This document shows, piece after piece, positions 16,832 to 25,098 of a stretch of 37,345 nt of DNA (position 1 is the stretch's first letter; the number at the start of each line of letters is the position of its first letter). Under the pieces are notes generated by a model that saw only the letters and a list, made by a program, of their open reading frames with translations, searched no databases and was not told the origin of the DNA. The DNA comes from Oscillospiraceae bacterium (lineage in GTDB: Bacteria > Bacillota > Clostridia > Oscillospirales > Ruminococcaceae): contig DOQG01000054.1 in NCBI GenBank assembly GCA_003512525.1, positions 1-37,345 of the forward strand, in the 5' to 3' direction. Both the position numbers and the translations under genes were made by a program.

Positions 16832-18574
16832 ATGAAAAAAGCACTTATAGTACGTTTTCTTATTGTGATAGCGATAGTTATGTCGGTGTGTATTGTTTCT
16901 GCAACCGCACTGCTTTCAAGTACGGAACAGAATGTCAGAAAAAGCGATATGCTGACCTCTCTCGGGCTTATCCGCGAGATATATGAGGACGAACCAAGCC
17001 ACGACTATGATCTCGCTTACAGATTAAGCTCACTTATCGGCAATGCCAGAGTGAGCTTTATCAATAAGGACGGCACTGTATTTGTAGATACCTATATAGA
17101 CGGTGAGCCTGACGACAATCACAACAGCCGTGAGGAGATAAAGCAAGCCGAGCTTACGGGAAGCGGGGTATCGGTAAGATATTCAAAGACACTCGGAAAA
17201 AATCAGATCTATGCCGCTATGAAGGTAAAGGACGACGATATAATCCGTATAAGCTATAACATAAACAGCTATATGGATTTTGCTTCGATGTTCATTGCAC
17301 CCATGCTTATAGCCGCCGCAATAGGTATAGTTGCCGGACTTATAGCGGTAAGCAGTGTCGCACGGCAGATAATGAGGCCTATCAACAGTATATCTGCGGC
17401 TATGGGCAAGATGAAGGATGTAAGCAATGAAAACGCCGCCGAGCTCGAAGAGATACCCTCGCACAAGTATCCTGAGCTTGACGAGTTCGTTACGATGTTC
17501 AACTTTATGCGCAAGAGCATACAGGATAATATGAAAACGCTTGAAAACGAGCGTGAAAAGGAACGCTTCATACTTGAGAGCTTACAGGACGGTGTTATAC
17601 TCTATGATAACGACCTTTCCGTGATATCTATCAATCGCGCGGGACTGAAGCTGCTCGGCTCTTCCAAGGACAGCCGTATCCTGACAGTTCCCGAGCTTGC
17701 AAGAAAGCCGGAGATAATAAGCGGGGCTGAAAAGGCGGCAAACGAGGATAAGACGGTAAATATTGAAAGCACAGTTGACGGCAGGATATTGCTCGTTCAG
17801 ATATTCCCTGTTTCAAAGAGCGGAATAGATGCTATGCATGGTGGACTTATGGTTATCCGTGACGTTACCGACAAGCGTATGTCCGAACAGCTGAAAGCCG
17901 ATTTCTTCGCCAACGCAGGACACGAGCTGAAAACTCCGTTGACGGCGATCTCGGGCTTTGCGGAGCTTCTTGAAAACGGACTTGTGCCTAAGGATAAGAA
18001 GGACTATTACATCGGAAAAATTCTTACCGAAGCCAAAAGAATGTCAACCATAATCAGCGATATCCTTGAAATATCCTCGCTTGAAAACAAGACGACAGCC
18101 GAAGAGATAACCGACTGTAAGCTGTCCGAGATATGCGCCGCAGTAAAGGAATGCCTGGAGCCGTCCGCATCGGCAAAGAATGTGACGATAGAACTGTCGG
18201 GTGACGGCTTTACAGTACACGCCGCATACAAGCACATTTACGAGCTTGTCGAAAACATAGTCAGCAATGCGGTGAAATACAATAAGGACGGCGGTAAGGT
18301 AGAGATAACGCTTCACAATGTCGGGGAGATAGGCTGCATCTATGTAAAGGATAACGGCATAGGAATACCTAAGGAGTCGCTTAACCGTGTATTTGAGCGT
18401 TTCTACAGAGTAGATAAAGGCAGAAGTACAAAAGAGGGCAGTACGGGACTAGGGCTCTCTATAGTAAAGCATATCGTTAACTGCTACGGCGGAACGGTGA
18501 CATTGGACAGTGAGCTCGGCAAGGGAACGCTCGTCTGCGTAAGACTGCCTATTGCAAAGAATATAACGGAGTGA
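16832..18574 (+). CDS. phoR: Phosphate sensor histidine kinase PhoR
   Basis: A 580-residue membrane kinase. TM1 lies at about 7-28, an extracytoplasmic domain at 29-150, TM2 at about 151-176, then HAMP and a PAS domain (about 245-345). The dimerisation helix carries the phosphorylated His364 in GHELKTPL. The ATPase domain shows NIVSNAVKYNKDGG (N box), DNGIGIP (G1) and GTGLGLSIVKHI-type G2. It is last in the pst-pho operon, 15 nt after the regulator gene, and is presumed to phosphorylate it. No clear terminator follows before the T-box promoter. Confidence 0.93.
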   Translation: MKKALIVRFLIVIAIVMSVCIVSATALLSSTEQNVRKSDMLTSLGLIREIYEDEPSHDYDLAYRLSSLIGNARVSFINKDGTVFVDTYIDGEPDDNHNSREEIKQAELTGSGVSVRYSKTLGKNQIYAAMKVKDDDIIRISYNINSYMDFASMFIAPMLIAAAIGIVAGLIAVSSVARQIMRPINSISAAMGKMKDVSNENAAELEEIPSHKYPELDEFVTMFNFMRKSIQDNMKTLENEREKERFILESLQDGVILYDNDLSVISINRAGLKLLGSSKDSRILTVPELARKPEIISGAEKAANEDKTVNIESTVDGRILLVQIFPVSKSGIDAMHGGLMVIRDVTDKRMSEQLKADFFANAGHELKTPLTAISGFAELLENGLVPKDKKDYYIGKILTEAKRMSTIISDILEISSLENKTTAEEITDCKLSEICAAVKECLEPSASAKNVTIELSGDGFTVHAAYKHIYELVENIVSNAVKYNKDGGKVEITLHNVGEIGCIYVKDNGIGIPKESLNRVFERFYRVDKGRSTKEGSTGLGLSIVKHIVNCYGGTVTLDSELGKGTLVCVRLPIAKNITE

Positions 18575-18598
18575 GTTTCCTATTTCATATTTTTCCGC

Positions 18599-18627
18599 TT
18601 GACACGGCGTTGCATTTATGATACACT
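18599..18627 (+). promoter_or_regulatory. Promoter of the cysE-cysS T-box transcript
   Basis: TTGACA (18599-18604) and TACACT (18622-18627) have 17-nt spacing, preceding the T-box leader. Confidence 0.75.
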
Positions 18628-18634
18628 AAGCATA

Positions 18635-18911
18635 TAGTAAAATATAGATGTAAAGACCGTGTACGGCAAGAGTACCCGGAAAATGAAGTCTTACAGAGAG
18701 CCGTGTCAGGTGAAAGACGGCAGACGGATTTTCGGCGAAGTGCGGCTGTGCGGATATTTTTATCCGGGTCGGCAGAGGGAAAATATTTTACAAGTATCTC
18801 TGCCCGTGTAGTCTGCGTTAAAGACATAAAGGGAGCGCAAGCTCCGAAGCGAAGTGGAACCGTGGTACGAACCGCCTTCGTCTGTTATGCAGACGGAGGC
18901 GTTTTTATTTT
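18635..18911 (+). promoter_or_regulatory. T-box riboswitch, cysteine type (specifier UGC)
   Basis: This leader has all the parts of a tRNA-sensing T-box. In stem I, CCGGAAAAT pairs with ATTTTCGG. Below it, an AGAGTA segment faces GAAGTGCGG, placing the codon TGC (Cys) at 18741-18743 in the specifier loop. AGAGAGC lies in the distal part. The T-box sequence AGTGGAACCGTGGT is at 18853-18866. The terminator stem is 18873-18884 with 18890-18901 (12 bp, one G-U), followed by TTTTTATTTT. Uncharged tRNA-Cys should stabilise the antiterminator and switch on cysE and cysS. Confidence 0.92.
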
Positions 18912-18931
18912 CGGAGAAGGGTAGGAAACGT

Positions 18932-19594
18932 ATGTTCGATAAAATTAAAGCGGATATAAAATCGGTCAGAGAACGAGATCCTGCCGTAAAGAGCGATCTC
19001 GAGGTGTTTTTCCTGTATCCCAGCTTCAAGGCTGTAAGGGCATACCGCAGGGCGCATAAATGGTATCTTAAGAAGCACTATTTCATAGCCAGATGGATCT
19101 CACAGCGGGCTTTGCGCAAGACGGGTATTGAGATCCACCCCGGCGCAACGATAGGAAAGGGCTTGTTCATCGACCACGGAAGCGGCGTTGTAATAGGCGA
19201 AACCACCGAGATAGGCGACTACTGTACGCTTTATCAGAACGTAACGCTCGGCGGTACTGGTAAGGATACCGGAAAGCGTCACCCAACGCTCGGCAACAAT
19301 GTAATGGTAGGCTCGGGAGCAAGGGTTCTCGGACCTTTCAAGGTAGGTGATAACGCAAAGATAGCCGCAAATGCCGTTGTGCTGTCCGAAGTGCCTCCAA
19401 ACTCAACGGCAGTCGGCGTTCCCGCAAGGGTAGTACGCCGTGACGGTCAGAGGGTCAATGCCTGCGACCTTGACCAGATACACATTCCCGACCCTGTGGC
19501 ACAGCAGATATGCGCTTTGCAGAGCCGGCTTGAAACAATGCAGAGCGAGATAGACCTGCTAAGAGAAGAGCTTAAAGAAAACAATATTAAATAA
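18932..19594 (+). CDS. cysE: Serine O-acetyltransferase
   Basis: A 220-residue enzyme making O-acetylserine from serine and acetyl-CoA, the committed step to cysteine. An N-terminal helical region precedes a left-handed beta-helix of hexapeptide repeats, from HPGATIGKGLFIDH to GVPARVV. The HPGA and DHGSGVVIGE histidines/aspartate are the catalytic segment. It is the short CysE type. Start ATG 18932 follows GTAGG; a GTG further upstream lies inside the T-box terminator region and cannot be the start. It is 16 nt before cysS and under the Cys T-box. Confidence 0.95.
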   Translation: MFDKIKADIKSVRERDPAVKSDLEVFFLYPSFKAVRAYRRAHKWYLKKHYFIARWISQRALRKTGIEIHPGATIGKGLFIDHGSGVVIGETTEIGDYCTLYQNVTLGGTGKDTGKRHPTLGNNVMVGSGARVLGPFKVGDNAKIAANAVVLSEVPPNSTAVGVPARVVRRDGQRVNACDLDQIHIPDPVAQQICALQSRLETMQSEIDLLREELKENNIK

Positions 19595-19610
19595 AAGCGA
19601 GGATAAGAAA

Positions 19611-21029
19611 ATGCAGTTATATAATTCACTGTCACACAAAAAGGAAGAATTTGTACCGAATGTCGAGGGCAAGGTAAATATGTATACCTGCGGTCCTACC
19701 GTGTATCACTTTGCGCACATAGGCAACCTCCGCAGCTACATTATGGAGGACGTGCTCGAAAAGTACCTGCGCTATGTCGGATATGATGTAAAGCGTGTTA
19801 TGAACATCACCGATGTAGGACATCTGACAAGTGACGGAGATACAGGCGATGACAAGATGCTTAAGGGCGCAAAGCGTGAGCATAAGACAGTTATGGAGAT
19901 AGCAAAGTACTACACAGATGCTTTCTTCGAGGACTGCACGAAGCTGAACATCAAGCGTCCCGATGTTGTAGAGCCTGCAACACATTGTATCGCAGATTTT
20001 ATCAATGTAATTTCTTCTCTTATCGAAAAGGGCTACGCTTACGAAGCAGGCGGAAACATCTACTTTGATACCTCAAAGCTTGAAAAGTACTATGTTTTCA
20101 ACGACTTCAAGGAGGAAGACCTTGCGGTTGGTGTCCGCGAAGGCGTTGAGGAGGACGGCAACAAGAGAAACAAGGCTGACTTCGTTCTGTGGTTCACAAA
20201 GTCAAAGTTTGACGATCAGGAGCTGAAGTGGGACAGCCCGTGGGGAGTAGGCTACCCCGGCTGGCATATCGAGTGCAGCTGCATAAGCATGAAGCATCTC
20301 GGTGAATATCTTGACATTCACTGCGGCGGCATCGACAACGCATTCCCCCACCACACAAACGAGATAGCACAGAGTGAGGCTTATCTCGGTCATAAGTGGT
20401 GCAACTACTGGTTCCACGTTCACCACCTCAATACAAACAGCGGCAAGATGAGCAAGTCGAAGGGCGAGTTTCTTACAGTATCCCTGCTTGAAAGCAAGGG
20501 CTACGACCCCATGATATACCGTTTCTTCTGCCTGCTGTCACACTACAGAAAGTCGCTCGTATTCTCTTATGAAAATCTTGACAACGCAAAGGGCGCATAT
20601 GAAAAGCTGGTCGCAAGAATAGCACAGCTTTTAAAGGCAGAGCAGGGCGAGGTCGACAAGGCGGCTTACGATAAGCTCCGTGAGGGCTTCACCGCCGCTA
20701 TGGATAACGATATAAATACATCGCTTGCAATCACTGCGCTGTATGACGTATTGAAGGCTGACACCACACCCGCAACAAAGCTGGCGCTTATCGCCGACTT
20801 CGACAAGGTGCTTTCGCTGTCGCTTATCGAAAAGGCAAAGGCTGTAAACGAAAAGCCCGCCGATACAGCCGAGGAGCTTCCTGCCGAAATCCTTGAGCTT
20901 GCCGAGCAGAGAAAGCAGGCAAGAAAGGATAAGAACTTCGCACTTGCCGATGAGCTGAGAGATAAGATAACCGCAATGGGCTATATTGTTGAGGAAACAA
21001 GACAGGGAACGGTTATAAAGAAGAAGTAA
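19611..21029 (+). CDS. cysS: Cysteinyl-tRNA synthetase
   Basis: A 472-residue class I synthetase. It has the N-terminal TCGPTVYHFAHIGN (zinc Cys plus HIGH-like motif), zinc-ligand segment GWHIECSC, HHTNE and the KMSKSKG loop (about residue 280). The C-terminal helical anticodon-binding part includes RKDKNFALADELRDK. All expected motifs are intact and the length is normal. GAGGATAAG precedes ATG 19611. Co-regulation with cysE by tRNA-Cys fits both products. Confidence 0.97.
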   Translation: MQLYNSLSHKKEEFVPNVEGKVNMYTCGPTVYHFAHIGNLRSYIMEDVLEKYLRYVGYDVKRVMNITDVGHLTSDGDTGDDKMLKGAKREHKTVMEIAKYYTDAFFEDCTKLNIKRPDVVEPATHCIADFINVISSLIEKGYAYEAGGNIYFDTSKLEKYYVFNDFKEEDLAVGVREGVEEDGNKRNKADFVLWFTKSKFDDQELKWDSPWGVGYPGWHIECSCISMKHLGEYLDIHCGGIDNAFPHHTNEIAQSEAYLGHKWCNYWFHVHHLNTNSGKMSKSKGEFLTVSLLESKGYDPMIYRFFCLLSHYRKSLVFSYENLDNAKGAYEKLVARIAQLLKAEQGEVDKAAYDKLREGFTAAMDNDINTSLAITALYDVLKADTTPATKLALIADFDKVLSLSLIEKAKAVNEKPADTAEELPAEILELAEQRKQARKDKNFALADELRDKITAMGYIVEETRQGTVIKKK

Positions 21030-21069
21030 GCGGGCTTTAATTCAGCGTTAATTGCGTAGCTTTGCGTGC

Positions 21070-21197
21070 TTGACATTTAGGCTGAACCGTGTTATACTAA
21101 AGGTACAAAAAGAGGGAAACGACAGACGATCGCTCCCTAAGAGTTATTACGAAATAACCGCTACAAGTTTGCGACTGGGGCGGTTATTTCTTTTTAT
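21070..21197 (+). ncRNA. Antisense RNA antitoxin of a type I toxin-antitoxin pair (RatA-like)
   Basis: A promoter TTGACA (21070-21075), 17 nt, TATACT (21093-21098) faces the toxin gene and predicts an RNA of about 90 nt from about 21105. It contains hairpin AGGGA/TCCCT (21113-21117, 21134-21138). It ends in a terminator stem 21151-21161 with 21180-21190, followed by TTTTT. No ORF of note is encoded. The RNA is complementary to the 3' part of the toxin message. The arrangement resembles convergent txpA/ratA-type systems. Confidence 0.7.
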
Positions 21198-21282
21198 AAA
21201 AAGAAATGATTGTGAATATCATAACTGTGAAAGCAGTAAGAAATATTCCTATCTGTGTTAAATCGCTTAGCGTTATGTACAC
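21184..21282 (-). CDS. Small hydrophobic type I toxin (holin-like)
   Basis: A 32-codon gene starting GTG 21282 and ending TAA at 21184. It has a very strong ribosome site, AGGAGGTG at 21288-21295, 5 nt upstream. The peptide is polar for the first ten residues, then a single membrane span (about 11-28, IGIFLTAFTVMIFTIISF), and ends YKKK. This is the build of Firmicute type I toxins such as TxpA/BsrG and the putative holin-like toxin family. Its leader holds a hairpin (21300-21315) just before the ribosome site, and the promoter is at 21363-21392. The message probably runs through the antitoxin region to a terminator near 21106. The family assignment is by build and context. Confidence 0.75.
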   Translation of the reverse strand: MYITLSDLTQIGIFLTAFTVMIFTIISFYKKK

Positions 21283-21362
21283 AGCTTCACCTCCTTTCTA
21301 AGTGCTTGCGCACTTTCGGGAGATGAATTGACCGCCTGACGTCCAAGGTTTCCCTCAAAGAA

Positions 21363-21392
21363 ATTATATCATATATTGTTTTGGTATGTCAA
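21363..21392 (-). promoter_or_regulatory. Promoter of the type I toxin
   Basis: On the minus strand TTGACA (21387-21392), 18 nt, TATAAT (21363-21368), preceded by TGA as in an extended -10. Confidence 0.75.
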
Positions 21393-21458
21393 TAAACAAA
21401 TTAAACAGGAGCTTTGAGTTATATCAAGTCATAATCGGGGGTAAGACTGTAGCGAAGC

Positions 21459-21656
21459 ACTCGATTCAGCACATTCATCTGTATACCACGCCCTACGCTT
21501 ACTATCCGAAATTCTCATAAGCACACGATAATGCGACCGGCTCAAATTGCTACACACTGTGTAGCGTTTTGGAAATGCAAGATAAAACTGTCGCATATTT
21601 CGTAAATTAGATACTGTAAACCTTTTTCCAAATTTGGCTGTCAGCTTATCCGAAAG
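21459..21656 (-). pseudogene. DUF1016 (YhcG-like PDDEXK protein) N-terminal fragment
   Basis: About 66 residues, from LSDKLTAKFGKRFTV to WYTDECAESS, match what I know of the DUF1016 N-terminal domain (conserved SNLRNMRQFYLAFP and LSRSHYRVLMRI). Sequence on both sides is unrelated, and the C-terminal nuclease domain is absent. The surrounding open frame (21429-21722) begins inside the nad operon terminator hairpin. It is therefore read as a degraded remnant, not a working gene. Confidence 0.65.
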
Positions 21657-21680
21657 AAATACTGTCTGACAATGCAAGCA

Positions 21681-21714
21681 AACCGCAGTACGGAATTGCT
21701 CCGATACTGCGGTT
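21681..21714 (-). terminator. Terminator of the nad operon; copy 1 of a repeated hairpin
   Basis: AACCGCAGTA (21681-21690) pairs with TACTGCGGTT (21705-21714), with inner CGGA/TCCG. It lies 29 nt after the stop of the Nudix gene. Its minus-strand sequence closely resembles the hairpin at 35799-35836. Confidence 0.6.
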
Positions 21715-21742
21715 GTTTTCATGTTATGTCGGGCTGTAGCTT

Positions 21743-22519
21743 TTACTTACTCTTCCTGTTCAGGTACTCCTCACAGGCTTTCAGTATACCCTTATCCTGT
21801 TCCCAGTTCAGCTTGTTCATAGCGTCCTCGTAGCTTAACAGCCAGTCGCCTATTACCTCTTCCTGCTGAATGGTAACTGCGGCATCCCTGTCAAATCTTC
21901 CTGCAAAGAATACGCTTGTCTTTTCGGTATTATCAAGCGTGTGGAATGTATACTCCGCACGGAAATTTTCATCTAATTCCGCTTTAAGTCCGCATTCCTC
22001 GAAAACCTCGCGCAGAGCTGTTTCACGCTCACTTTCACCGTACTCGATATGACCCTTCGGAAAGCCGATATGACCGCTGTTATTCTTGATAAGGAAGTAT
22101 CTGCGGTTACCCTTATCGCCTGTGTACATTACCACACCGCAGGTCTTTTCGTATAAGGCGAATATCTCAGCGGTGTGGAATTGCTCCTGAAAATGCACGG
22201 CGTTTACTATATTGCACTCACAGCAAAGCTCCGTGCCGACAAGCTCAGACGGTACTCCGACCCACTTGTCCTCGTTGTCATCGGTGCGCATTATCGTTGC
22301 GATGATAACGCACTCTGCCTTGTCAACGGACTTATCAACACCGAGAATATATACGTCCTGCTCCTCGCTGTCACCGCCGAGAAGCCCCTCGACATAGCCG
22401 TAGTTTATCGGATATACTATCTCCGGGTGCTTGGGATGATGCGTGCCTATCGGTCGGTCAACCGTCACAGTGACAGTCTTTCCGATATATGATTTGTCAC
22501 CCCTCGGTATCTTTGTCAT
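21743..22519 (-). CDS. Inorganic pyrophosphatase-like / Nudix hydrolase fusion
   Basis: A 258-residue two-domain protein. Residues about 13-120 resemble soluble inorganic pyrophosphatase (VTVDRPIGTHHPKHPEIVYP, INYGYVEG, SEEQDVYILGVD, then RTDDNEDKWVGVP). Residues about 127-250 form a Nudix domain with an intact box, G156 to L178 (GHIEYGESE, then REVFEECG). The Nudix part looks like the Ap4A/dinucleoside-tetraphosphatase branch. ATG 22519 has AAGGAAAAG upstream; the farther ATG at 22558 lies inside the previous gene. It is last in the nadBC operon. A combined role in cleaning up pyrophosphate and nucleotide by-products is inference. Confidence 0.8.
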   Translation of the reverse strand: MTKIPRGDKSYIGKTVTVTVDRPIGTHHPKHPEIVYPINYGYVEGLLGGDSEEQDVYILGVDKSVDKAECVIIATIMRTDDNEDKWVGVPSELVGTELCCECNIVNAVHFQEQFHTAEIFALYEKTCGVVMYTGDKGNRRYFLIKNNSGHIGFPKGHIEYGESERETALREVFEECGLKAELDENFRAEYTFHTLDNTEKTSVFFAGRFDRDAAVTIQQEEVIGDWLLSYEDAMNKLNWEQDKGILKACEEYLNRKSK

Positions 22520-22535
22520 AGCTTTTCCTTTCAGC

Positions 22536-22706
22536 TTACTGCTTTCTTGCAAGCTCATATTCGTCGTCGTTTCTGAAATACGGACAGTTGTAATTGTCGC
22601 CTGTTATAAATCGGCGCATTTCGTCCTCGTCAAGGTTTACAAGACAGGTGTAGCAGTCGTACTCATCGTCATAGACATAGTTTACGCAGCAGTCGCAGTT
22701 TGTCAT
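22536..22706 (-). CDS. Cys-rich small protein (DUF6472-like)
   Basis: A 56-residue acidic protein, MTNCDCC at the N-terminus, a CYTC pair in the middle and NCPYF near the end. The six Cys suggest a bound metal. It resembles a small clostridial family (DUF6472 from memory) of unknown role. Its ATG overlaps the nadC stop (ATGA at 22703-22706), indicating translational coupling, and the Nudix fusion starts 16 nt after it. A start 15 nt upstream is possible. Confidence 0.7.
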   Translation of the reverse strand: MTNCDCCVNYVYDDEYDCYTCLVNLDEDEMRRFITGDNYNCPYFRNDDEYELARKQ

Positions 22707-23548
22707 GCCTTCTTCTTCCACTTCATCGAAATATCAAAAGCCGTTACACTGTGTGTAAGCGCGCCAAGGCTGATTATATCAACACCTGTCAGCGCAACGT
22801 CACGGATATTGTCAAGCGTTACGTTTCCGCTTGCTTCAAGCTTTGCTCTGCCTGCGTTTATCTCTACCGCTTTCTTCATATCCTCACAGCTCATATTGTC
22901 AAGCATTATAACGTCAGCCTTTACCGCAAGCGCCTCGTTCAGCTCGTCAAAGTTGCGCACTTCGACCTCAATCTGAAGCATATGTCCCGCTTTTTTACGC
23001 AGAGCGGTAACAGCCTGTGTAATACCGCCATACGCGTCAATGTGGTTGTCCTTGAGCATAGCCGCGTCTGTAAGATTGTAGCGGTGGTTTCTTCCGCCGC
23101 CTGCCACTACTGAGTATTTCTGCAAAGGACGTAAGCCGGGGAGCGTTTTTCTCGTATCTGCGATAGAAGCATCAGTACCCTCGACTGCCTTTACGCACTT
23201 GTTTGTATAGCTTGCAATACCGCTCATATGCTGTAAAAGATTGAGCGCTGTACGCTCGGCTTTCAGCATAGCGCAGGTGTGACCCTTGAACTCGGCGATA
23301 ACATCGCCTTTCTTTATAGCGTCGCCGTCCTTGAAATGAATATTCATCTCGATGGTGTCGTCAAGTAATGTGAACACACGCATTGCAACATCAATACCCG
23401 CAAGCACGCCGTCAGCCTTTGATACAAAATAGGCTTCGGATATATCGTCCTCGTCAATAAGCAGGTCGGTAGTGCTGTCTATGTAGTTTATATCCTCTGT
23501 TATCGCTCTTTTTATCAGATCGTCAACGTAAAACTGTAATAATTTCAT
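22703..23548 (-). CDS. nadC: Nicotinate-nucleotide pyrophosphorylase (carboxylating)
   Basis: A 281-residue quinolinate phosphoribosyltransferase, joining quinolinate and PRPP to give nicotinate mononucleotide. The motifs TRKTLPGLRPLQKYSVVAGG and HRYNLTDAAMLKDNHI are diagnostic. DVIMLDNMS and the late EASGNVTLDNI complete the barrel. Its ATG overlaps the nadB stop by one base (TAATG). The length is normal. Confidence 0.96.
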   Translation of the reverse strand: MKLLQFYVDDLIKRAITEDINYIDSTTDLLIDEDDISEAYFVSKADGVLAGIDVAMRVFTLLDDTIEMNIHFKDGDAIKKGDVIAEFKGHTCAMLKAERTALNLLQHMSGIASYTNKCVKAVEGTDASIADTRKTLPGLRPLQKYSVVAGGGRNHRYNLTDAAMLKDNHIDAYGGITQAVTALRKKAGHMLQIEVEVRNFDELNEALAVKADVIMLDNMSCEDMKKAVEINAGRAKLEASGNVTLDNIRDVALTGVDIISLGALTHSVTAFDISMKWKKKA

Positions 23549-25029
23549 TATATAATGCCCTTTTCCTTTCCCTCTGCAACTACTTCGCTGAGGATTATGT
23601 AAGCAACGGTAGTCAGCGACTTAGCTTCAATATAGTCGGGAGTTACCTCGAAACCGCCGTTATCAAGCAGGTCTTTAAGCTCCGTTACGCGCTTTATATC
23701 CTTAGACGCTTCTACATAGTCCGGCACAACGAAATAAGAGCGCTGCATTATGTGTCTTATCTCGGTGCGTATTCCCTTAGGGAGCGGCTTGCCATCGGGT
23801 GACGGATAATCAAATTCAACCGTTCCGAGCTCGTGATGAACATTGTTCTTATTGATATCCTCGGCAATAAGACGGCTGAATACCAGTGCCTCAAGCAGTG
23901 AGTTACTTGCAAGACGGTTGATGCCGTGAACGCCGGTATGCGCACATTCGCCTGCGGCGTATAAGCCCTTGACATTTGTTGCGCCGTGTCCGTTTACGCC
24001 TATACCGCCCATAAGGTAGTGCTGACAAGGATATATCGGGATAGGCTCTTTTGTCATATCATAGCCCTTTTCAAGAACCTTGCTATATATCATAGGGAAG
24101 CGGTTTTTGATAAATTCGGGATCTTTATACGAAATATCAAGATAGAACTTGTCGCTGCCAGTTTCTTTCTGCTCTTTCATCATATCCTTGGAAACCACGT
24201 CACGGGGAGCAAGCTCCTTACGCTCAGGCTCATACTTATGCATAAAACGTTCCTTGTTGCAGTTGAGCAGATATGCGCCCTCGCCTCGTACCGCCTCGGA
24301 TACAAGGAAGCACTCACGGTTTTCGTGGTCGGCAAAGGCTGTGGGGTGGAACTGCACATAGCTCAGATGCTGAATATCAGCGCCCATATTGTATGCAAAC
24401 TGTATGCCATCACCGGTAGCGATCGCCGAGTTTGTGGTATAATCGTAAACTCTTCCTATACCGCCTGTTGCAAGAACGGTGTTCTTTGTGGTATAATAGC
24501 TGTGCTTTCCTTCGTGAAGCACATCAAACAGGAAATTGTCACCGCGCTTGGTAAGACCGAGCAGGTGTGAGTTTTCAAGAATTGTGACATTAGGCAGCTT
24601 CTTTACGCCCTCAATAAGAGAAGTAACTATCTCAAAGCCTGTGCTGTCCTTGTGATGAGCGATTCTGTGACGGCAGTGTCCGCCCTCAAGTGTAAGGTCG
24701 ATCGAGCCGTCCTGCTTTCTGTCAAAGTCAACTCCGTAATTGAGCAGATTTTTAACGTCCTTCGGACCTTGCTCAACGAGTATGCGTACATTGTCGATAT
24801 TGTTCTTGTAGCCGCCGGCTATAAGAGTGTCCTTGATGTGCAGTTCGTAGTTGTCGTTGGATGTATCCATTACAGCGGCAACACCGCCCTGTGCGAGAGC
24901 CGAGTTGCAAAGTGTCAGCTCACGCTTTGAGAGCATGAGTATCTTCATACTGCTGTCAAGGTTCAGAGCCGCATAAAGACCCGAAACACCTGTGCCGACA
25001 ATGATCACGTCGTATTCTTGGAACTTCAT
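23548..25029 (-). CDS. nadB: L-aspartate oxidase
   Basis: A 493-residue flavoprotein that oxidises aspartate to iminoaspartate for NAD synthesis. FAD motif GTGVSGLYAALNL lies near the N-terminus, with ALAQGGVAAV, the HHKDSTG region, and the GGI(G)VNGHGATNVKGLYAAGE and HGINRLASNSLLEALVF stretches typical of NadB. It is slightly shorter at the C-terminus than the enterobacterial enzyme. ATG 25029 has AAAGGTGG upstream. nadA is not in the window. It leads the operon nadB-nadC-DUF6472-Nudix, divergent from hflX across 69 nt that contain a small palindrome (25046-25059). Confidence 0.95.
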   Translation of the reverse strand: MKFQEYDVIIVGTGVSGLYAALNLDSSMKILMLSKRELTLCNSALAQGGVAAVMDTSNDNYELHIKDTLIAGGYKNNIDNVRILVEQGPKDVKNLLNYGVDFDRKQDGSIDLTLEGGHCRHRIAHHKDSTGFEIVTSLIEGVKKLPNVTILENSHLLGLTKRGDNFLFDVLHEGKHSYYTTKNTVLATGGIGRVYDYTTNSAIATGDGIQFAYNMGADIQHLSYVQFHPTAFADHENRECFLVSEAVRGEGAYLLNCNKERFMHKYEPERKELAPRDVVSKDMMKEQKETGSDKFYLDISYKDPEFIKNRFPMIYSKVLEKGYDMTKEPIPIYPCQHYLMGGIGVNGHGATNVKGLYAAGECAHTGVHGINRLASNSLLEALVFSRLIAEDINKNNVHHELGTVEFDYPSPDGKPLPKGIRTEIRHIMQRSYFVVPDYVEASKDIKRVTELKDLLDNGGFEVTPDYIEAKSLTTVAYIILSEVVAEGKEKGII

Positions 25030-25098
25030 AAAGATTACCACCTTTTGCGGAATACCGCATATATTTACTGTATTATTAACAAACCGGAAAGGAACATT

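Noticed and set aside
18854..18931. N-terminal extension of cysE from a GTG inside the T-box
   Set aside because: It would translate the T-box sequence and terminator; ATG 18932 has a proper ribosome site and fits the family length.
21429..21722. An intact 97-residue gene
   Set aside because: Only the central part matches DUF1016; both ends are unrelated and the start lies within a terminator hairpin.
23986..24570. A plus-strand frame of 194 codons opposite nadB
   Set aside because: It is a shadow of a secure nadB gene without its own start signals.
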